In this document: piece after piece, positions 57,425 through 64,000 of the stretch
How positions within the stretch are numbered: the first letter of the stretch is position 1
How the letters are laid out: each line of letters starts with the position of its first letter
NCBI GenBank assembly: GCA_003116875.1
Contig: BCKT01000001.1
Span: forward strand, 759,763 to 823,762
Direction: 5' to 3'
DNA length: 64,000 nucleotides
DNA from: Takashimella koratensis
Lineage: Eukaryota; Basidiomycota; Tremellomycetes; Trichosporonales; Tetragoniomycetaceae
Position numbers and translations under genes: made by a program
Notes under the pieces: model-generated
Databases searched by the model: none
Told to the model about the DNA's origin: nothing
Seen by the model: the letters and a program-made list of their open reading frames with translations, nothing else

Positions 57425-59073
57425 GGTTGCGGGGGATGAGGATGGGGGCTACCTATAGAGAGAGAAGAAGATGCTGTGGAGTGGGGTGGGGAGGGGGTGA
57501 AAGAAGATGGGAGTCGGGGGGGGTCGACACGATCGTGAGGTGGAGCGAGACGGGGGGTGCCTCCTTTATATATGCGGACCATCGCATGGGCATCACAGCA
57601 CCTCGCGAGGACTATCTCCCGCTACGGCTACTACAACTAGCTCGCGTCTCTTTTTTTTTCCCTCTGGTCCTCGGCCTATGGGGGATCGCTCCGTATCAGC
57701 TGGTCCGGATCTTGACAATCCCTGCCTCTTGCAGTACTCACCGGTTAGGGTTGGAGCGAATGAGGATCGAGGCATGCTAGGCGGGCGGCGGGGAAGGTCG
57801 GAAGGGTGATTCGTCTGAGGCGGGCTGGTTATCGCACGACTCCTCTCGTATTGTGCCTTGCCGCTTATCCCATTTTTGAAATCAGACACAGAGTCTCCTC
57901 GCTAAACAATTGGTGATAGGGGTGGATCGGGTGGGGAAGCGAATGTCTGGGCGCCCCACTGACTTCGATTCCCCTGAAAGGCAGGAGGTCCTGGCCAATA
58001 CCAAATGCCTTCTAGCCTGGCCAAGACAAATTCGGTTACATCGAAATGGTGTATTCTGATTTATTTTCGAATTTCTGGTGTCAGACTCATCCAGGGAGGG
58101 GTGTGAGATGAGAAGACTGCATTCTGGAATTCGGGGACCGTCAGGCAAGCGAAGCGGCGAGGGCTCGAAGCGAATTTAGATGATCTCGTGGTCTAAACAA
58201 GATTTGGTTTCGCCGGAAGGCATCGGTACCACGAGTAGCCAAGCGAGGTTGTAGGGTTGGTGCCGGGATCATGGTCGGGACTCTTGGCGACCATGGGCTC
58301 ACGGCGTCCAAGACTTGGTAGCGACTTGGTAGCTCGGTTCGCTATTTTGAGAAGCTCTCAGCTGCTGTGCCTGCTGTCTTCCTCTCTTGTTATGCGGTCG
58401 TTCAAACAGAATATGGATACTCGCGTTGGGAAAACATGGGAGGGGGGAAGAGGAGAACGGGGGAAGGGTGCGGCGGGGGGCCGGCAGGGGACAGAGATTG
58501 GAACAGATCGTCGCGTGAGCACCCTGTGGTCGATGAGTATGGGTGCTGTGAACAATTCCCGCTATTGCGCACTCTGCTTATCCCATGCGGTAGACTTCCT
58601 TTGGCCCTTCCGCCTTCCCCGCACTTCCCTGGGACCCTCAATCCAGGCACCACAACGACATTTTGGCACCATGTGGAGCTTTAGCGAGTTTCTCGGACCA
58701 CGGCCAGGAACGCATACACTCGACCACACGTACGCATCCAATCATGCGGGCGCAAATCCATTCACCACGATAAGCTTTATATGGGCGAGTCAGATAAGAG
58801 ATCCTGTAAAAGGCGCGCGAGGGCTTCGTAAATAGGCATGTCACAATTAGTCCCGCGAAGCCACTCTTACCTCACGCCTATTCTTGGTCCGGTTGAATCG
58901 GGATGTAGCCGTGCTAGGCCGGTCCGGAGCGACTGGAGCGTGACCCCCGACGCCAAAGGGATTGGTCGAGGTGGCCCACGACATCCTCAACTCGGTCTCG
59001 ACAGGCTAGAGCACAGACATTGAACTTTGAAACCACCACATACACCTCACATCACTTGTAAATAGCACTCAGC
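57425..59073. promoter_or_regulatory. Divergent 1.65-kb regulatory region with four GATAAG motifs
   Basis: Lies between the amino-acid permease and the purine-catabolic fusion gene. GATAAG occurs at 58769-58774 and 58793-58798 on the plus strand, and its complement CTTATC at 57864-57869 and 58577-58582. GATA factors of the AreA/Gat1 type bind GATA(A/G) cores to activate nitrogen-scavenging genes. TTTATAT at about 58776 is a candidate TATA element. The open frame at 58257-58835 is not conserved-looking and is not annotated. Confidence 0.6.
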
Positions 59074-62000
59074 ATGTCAGAACAAAAGCAAGAATACAAG
59101 CGGATCCCGCTGGACGAGTTTGACGCCAAGATCAAGGCAGACTACATCGGTTAGTAGGGCGTTCATCGTTACGAAATGACCAGCGGCCGCTTATCTCTCC
59201 CCTCCCTTTGGTGCTCGCGTGCGGCTGGACCTTGCTGACGCTCTCATAGAGGTCTCCACTGCGGCACTGGGCGGGAAAGTCATTGCATGCTCTGACGATT
59301 TCTTTGCTAGCAAAGACAACCTCATCAAGCCCTCGGTAAGTCGCCTACGACGCCGCTTGGAGAGGGCAGACTGACCCTCTGCCCAGCCCTCTGCGTCTCT
59401 CAAGGGACAGTTCGGACCGAATGGAGCACTCTACGACGGCTGGGAGAGTCGCAGGCATAACCCGTCCTTCGACTGGTGAGCTCATAGATAAAGAGTCCTC
59501 TTCCAACTCCACAACGCCAAGTCATGGGAAGCCAAGCAGAATTCTCCCCTACTCTTCGAGACTAACGAACTTTTTTCGAAACAGGGTAATTATCTTACTC
59601 GCGCCTGCCTTATCGCACCTGTTCTATGTCGACATCGACACGTCACACTTTAGCGGGAACGAGGCCCCCGAATCGTCAGTGTTCGCACTTCGGCTCGAGC
59701 CAGGAGCCGAGCGGCCCGTCAAGCTAAGCCCCAATGATTCGCGGTGGCAGAATCTCTTGCCAGTGGTCGAGCTTGGTCCGAACAGCCGACACATTTTTGA
59801 GCTGGGCTCACTCGCCAAGGAGGGCACGTGGAGTGCGCTCATGGTTCGAATGATTCCCGATGGGGGTATGGTGCGTCATGTTCAATATTTTATTTTCCTC
59901 TATTTTCTCTCACAACTAAGCGCTGTGGCGCTCTCGTCGGATTCACACTCGTTTAACGAAAGAGAAGCTGATGAGAGATTGCAGGCGAGATTCCGAGCGT
60001 ACGGACGACCGGTACCCCTGCCTGTCTTGCCAACGATCCCTTCCCCCTCGACAGCTCCTGTCAACCTCTTGTCACCACTGGTATCTGCTCGCATCGTCGC
60101 CTGCTCCGATGCAAACTTCTCCCCGCCTAACAACCTGCTCCTCCCCGGGCGCGGCCATGACATGTCGGACGGCTGGGAGACGCGCCGAAGTCAAGTCGGC
60201 CGAGGAAAGTACGGCCCCGGCGGCCCGCTCGAGGGCCAGGAGAGGAAGGAATGGGTGATGGCCAAGCTTGGAACTACTGGTGTTTTGCGCTACGTTGAGG
60301 TTGACGCCGCGTACCACGTCGGCAACTACCCTGTGGTAGGTATTATTCACTGGATAGCATTAACTGCAGCTGACTGGTGGCAGGCGTGCATGGTTGAGGC
60401 GACGCTTAGTGAAAGCGACCTTCCGGCGGCTGATGCCAAGTGGACGACAATCGTGGCAAAGCAGCCACTTGGCCCTCACAGGCAACACTGGCTCGACGTT
60501 GAGCGAACTGTCCCAGTCAACCAAGTGTTCAGCCACATCCGATGCTCCATCTACCCTGACGGCGGTCTCAAGCGTCTCCGAGTCTTTGGCCACCCCTTTG
60601 CGCCTACCTCTGCCCCGCCGGCAGCGGGCGAGCTCCACCTCCCTGCGCTTCCGCTCACGTTTGAGGCTTTCAAGCCGTACGGCCAGGTCATCCAGGGCTG
60701 GGACTTGCCCACCTCGGCGCCAAAGGGAATCCACGTCAACATTGCAAATCAAGGGACTGCGTTCAAGTTTCACCGCCTCGCACGCGTCGCGGAGAGTTAT
60801 CCTGAGGGTGCGCTGAAGAAGGGCGGACTTGCGGTCGGAGCGGTCAGGGCTGAGGCTCAGCTGGATGCTAGGCAAGGTGTGACGGTGCCCGTTACTACGT
60901 TGGAGCGGTAAGTCGGGTCATGGCGTTAAAACTGACGTCTAGTCACGCATGTACAACTCAAGCATTCATCCCGCTCGGCAAGAAGGGGACGGGCCTTGCC
61001 CCAGGCAGCGGGTATATCATCGTCGTTGCGCTCAACGGGAAAGACGACAAGCCAGATGTCAGCACGATGCGGGCCTTCATCGCGACCGAGGCTCAGGGTG
61101 TTTCGTACGACGAGGGCGTGTGGCGTGAGTACCAACCAGGATTTTGAGGACTCAACTGACATCGCTCCAGACCACTCTCTCCTCACTGTCAACGAGGTGA
61201 GCTAGCAGCTACCAGATCATGTAGAGTGAAGCTGATCAAGCAGACCCTGGACTATGCGATTGTGGAGGCCCAGACTGGTGACGCCGGTGTCTTGATCGAT
61301 TGTGAAAAGTACACTCCTGCCTCACCATTCGGCCAAGTCGTTGTCGCGCCCTTCCAGCCAGTCACACCACCTGCTACCTCGATCCTGGCGCCAAAACTCA
61401 TCAACGGTATCAGTTCGCTCCTTCCCTCGCTCTCAACCTCCACCCCCGTTCACCCTGTTCCGATCACCCACGAGGCCTTTGCGCCATTTGGCTCGGTCAT
61501 ACGCGTGTACCCATCTGGGGGAGAGCCCACCGGGTCAGACACCAACGTCGCGATGGTCAAGGACAAGTATAAGGTCATCAAGCACGACCGATTGGCGCCG
61601 ATCACGAACAGCTACCCCAAGGACGCAGAGGCAGTGACTGGTGTTGCCCTGTTCCGCGCGACGAAGAAGGTCGGACTCGAGCGAGGAAAGGTGTTTGATA
61701 TTCGGTACATGGAGAGGCACCCGTATACTTCGCAGGCGTTCATCCCCATGGGCAAGGCCGAGGTAAGTGGGGATAGCCGTCAATCTGTTATCTGGGAGGG
61801 TAGGCTGACGCCATCCAGTGGACGGGCAAGGGAGAGTCAAAGCTCCACGGGGAAGGGTCCTTCCTCGTCGTTGTCGCGGCAAACGGGCCCGACGACAAAC
61901 CCGACCCATCGACGCTGAAGACGTTCATCATGGAGCCTGGTACCGGGTTGAGTTACCACGCAGGCACTTGGCGTAAGTGCATTTTCCCACCTCTGGGTGT

Positions 62001-62190
62001 GATACAAGTATTATTGCCAAGCTAACACGATACAGACCACCCGGTGCTCGTGCTTGACGATACCCTCGACCTGGCCTGCGTTGAAACACAAGTGTCGACC
62101 GGTATCCCCGAGCCCGATGCCCGCGATTGTGAACTGCTCGAGTACACGGGCGACGAAGTGTTTGGGAGAATCGCTGTTACGGAGATCTAG
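59074..62190 (+). CDS. DAL2,3,3: Allantoicase fused to two ureidoglycolate lyase domains (DAL2,3,3 type)
   Basis: A multi-exon gene from ATG 59074 ([20 protein letters not shown]) to TAG 62188. N-terminal allantoicase: [33 protein letters not shown] and [20 protein letters not shown], then a second repeat of the same fold with [34 protein letters not shown] and [15 protein letters not shown]. Two ureidoglycolate lyase units follow in tandem: [15 protein letters not shown] to [19 protein letters not shown] and GVWHHSLLTV; then [15 protein letters not shown] to [20 protein letters not shown] and [12 protein letters not shown]. Allantoicase splits allantoate to urea and ureidoglycolate, and the lyase converts ureidoglycolate to glyoxylate and urea, so two consecutive steps sit on one chain. 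I recall the same arrangement as DAL2,3,3 in Cryptococcus. GATAAG motifs lie 275-305 bases upstream. Several splice junctions, especially near 59340-59400 and 59870-60060, are approximate. Confidence 0.9.
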
Positions 62191-62352
62191 AACCTGTATC
62201 TATCCGTAAAGGCTTGTCCCTTTTATCTGTCAAGGAGGTGGAGGAACTTTGGTCATCTTGCATGCATGAGAATTTGGACTACAGGGTATGTGGGAGTGCC
62301 TGGTATGTGCATTGATATGGTGAATGATACAATATGTGTTAAAAGCGAGGTA
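62191..62352. other. Short convergent intergenic region
   Basis: 162 bases between the fusion gene (plus) and GPI3 (minus). It can only hold the two overlapping or abutting 3' UTRs. Confidence 0.5.
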
Positions 62353-64000
62353 TTACTTGTCCTTTTGCTCCTTCGTGACTGCCTGCGATCTTCGTTAGCT
62401 GTCCGCCTTTGACCTTGAGCGTTATGCAACTGACCTTGACAAAATTATGATGCTCCCAATAGTTCTCAACTACGTCGACGTTTTCTGCTGGCTGCCAGAT
62501 TTCAAGGAACCAGAAGAACCAGTGTTGTACAGCGATGATGATACACATAATCGGCCCAAACACGAGTCCCAGCGAGACGAGCCTAGCTAGGCGCTCCCAA
62601 GTGTCTCGAGGCGGGTTGACCAGTGCTCGGCGGTACACCTCCACTGTGCGATCGGCGACCGATGCCCAACTGTACATGTCTTTCACGCGCTCGTGGGACG
62701 CATGAGGATCGTGAGTGCCCGCTTTGATCGTCCTGATTGCCTGGGACAGAGCCCGAACGACGTCTAGCATCACATGAGCATAGTGCACACTTCGTCGGGT
62801 TGACAGCGCCACTCACCATCTTCGTCGGCATGAGCAAACTCAATCATGTCCTCCGGAAGGATCTCGGGCACCCCGCCTACCCGAGTTGAAACAACAAACA
62901 GCCCAGCCGACGCCGCCTCAATAATACTGATCCCAAACGCTTCAGTGAGAGAGGTGTTGAGGTAGATCTGGCCCCGTGTGAGGACGTCACGAACGTCAGA
63001 AGGGCGAACGGAGCCGAGGAGCTCAATTCGGTCTTGCAATAGGTGTTTCTCACGCATCTGGAGGAGGTCGACCATCTTCGGACCGTCACCGCCTGCAAAG
63101 GGGGTACAGTCAGCATTCAATCCTCTCCAAGTGTATAGGTCGAGGTGGTGGTTCGAGGCGAAGGGGATGGACTCACCAACTATGAACCGAACTTCTGGGA
63201 ACAGCTTGCAGATTGTAGGAGCGGATGCGACGAGAAGGTCGACTCCTTTTCTGTATACGAGGCGAGAGACCACTACGATGGTGACTGAAGAGGTCAGTGA
63301 GTTCAATGCATGAGACAAGGCAAACTCACTGTGATCTGTAGATGCACGAGATGGGTCGGGTTGGAACTGGGAAGGGATGAGGGCGTTGGGAATGACCGAC
63401 ACAGTCTCCGGCTCCAGCTCTGCCCTAAGCACAGTATTCTCCCGCCTTGCGCATCGTCAGCACACCGATCATCAACACCTGATTGCCTGACTCACCCAGT
63501 GTGAGAAACGCAGATTACAGCATCCACATTCCTTAACGCGCCAGCAAGGAGTTTGTTCGTCAATACGCCCACGGCATCTGCAAACCCAAATAAACTGTGG
63601 TCGGTGAAACACGATCTGACACCAAGCAAGGGCGAGTGAAGGATAGCCTCGTGGGCAAGAGACGAGAGTGCGCCGTGTCCGTGGACGATATCGATTCGCT
63701 CACGTAGCATGATCTGGCGAAAGTAAGGGAGGAAGAGGAAGAAGTTGGGCAAAGTCGCGTGTGAGGCGATGGAGGTGAATGGGAGGTGATAGACTTTGAG
63801 ACCGGGAGCAAGGTGCCTGATCCCAATACGAGGGCCATGGTGGTGACAGATCACAATGACCTGCAAGGTTTAGCATGGAGGTTTGGTGGATTGGATCTGG
63901 ACTCACTCGATGGCCTCGCCGCATGAGCTCGACGCTGAGGCTGTAGATGTGTCCCTCGACGCCGCCGACGGCCGGGTGGAAAAAGTCGGAGACCATGCTG
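62353..64000 (-). CDS. GPI3: GPI3/PIG-A, catalytic subunit of GPI-GlcNAc transferase, 5' end at the edge
   Basis: The minus strand encodes [20 protein letters not shown] from 63996 downward, then [80 protein letters not shown] and [13 protein letters not shown]. The GT4 glycosyltransferase half has [29 protein letters not shown], the [14 protein letters not shown] donor-binding motif and [19 protein letters not shown]-terminal membrane anchor ([20 protein letters not shown]) precedes the stop at 62355-62353. This is the order of human PIG-A and yeast Spt14/Gpi3, which transfers GlcNAc to phosphatidylinositol on the cytoplasmic face of the ER, the first step of GPI-anchor synthesis. Family members usually start a few residues before MVSDFF, so the true start probably lies beyond the right edge. 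Short introns interrupt the gene near 63850, 63490, 63300, 63120, 62800 and 62430. Confidence 0.9.

Noticed and set aside
58257..58835. 192-codon plus-strand frame upstream of the DAL2,3,3-type gene
   Set aside because: Low complexity, no domain or array motif, and it overlaps the GATAAG-containing promoter region.

Overview
This is nuclear DNA of a fungus, most likely a basidiomycete yeast of the Tremellomycetes. The reasons are gene-dense GC-rich sequence, many short introns (about 50-100 nt, GTGAGT/GTACGT-type donors, CTGAC or CTAAC branch sites close to the acceptor AG), and a single gene that fuses allantoicase with two ureidoglycolate lyase domains, an arrangement I recall as the DAL2,3,3 gene of Cryptococcus. 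Most genes must be read as spliced exons; a single open frame covers only part of each.

Layout. 1-3.1 kb: SKI3 (minus, 3' end cut by the window edge). 4.6-8.6 kb: PAS-kinase-type protein kinase (plus). 10.8-14.4 kb: second protein kinase with a long disordered tail (plus). 15.0-17.4 kb: Tra2-like RRM splicing factor (minus). 17.7-19.7 kb: MFS hexose-type transporter (plus). 21.4-23.7 kb: GIT1-like glycerophosphodiester permease (plus). 24.3-28.8 kb: large RRM protein (minus). 30.5-32.0 kb: 2-oxoglutarate/Fe(II) dioxygenase (plus). 32.7-34.4 kb: SAGA subunit ADA1/HFI1 (plus). 34.8-36.0 kb: ribosomal protein eS28 (plus). 36.3-36.9 kb: possible small gene of unknown function. 37.2-38.6 kb: LYS1 saccharopine dehydrogenase (minus), divergent from 38.9-41.1 kb DPS1 cytosolic aspartyl-tRNA synthetase (plus).

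41.1-55.5 kb is different in character. The housekeeping, intron-rich genes give way to a tandem array of at least six related, apparently single-exon genes (A-F) of a protein family I do not recognise. All are on the plus strand, and several have a TATA box about 50-140 bp upstream of the ATG. Two (A, B) look intact, one (D) is divergent, and C, E and F carry frameshifts or in-frame stops. Member C is split by a complete Ty1/copia-type LTR retrotransposon (45789-51033). Its 310-bp LTRs look identical and it is flanked by a 5-bp target duplication CTACG, so the insertion is recent. Its gag-pol frame is unbroken except for three TGA codons.

55.6-57.4 kb: amino-acid permease of the YAT family (minus). 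59.1-62.2 kb: DAL2,3,3-type allantoicase/ureidoglycolate lyase fusion (plus). The two diverge from a 1.65-kb region holding four GATAAG motifs, which points to shared nitrogen-catabolite control. 62.4-64.0 kb: GPI3/PIG-A (minus, 5' end cut by the edge). Functional links I can support are few: the nitrogen-acquisition pair (permease and purine breakdown) and the divergent LYS1/DPS1 pair. The rest looks like ordinary, functionally unlinked eukaryotic gene order.
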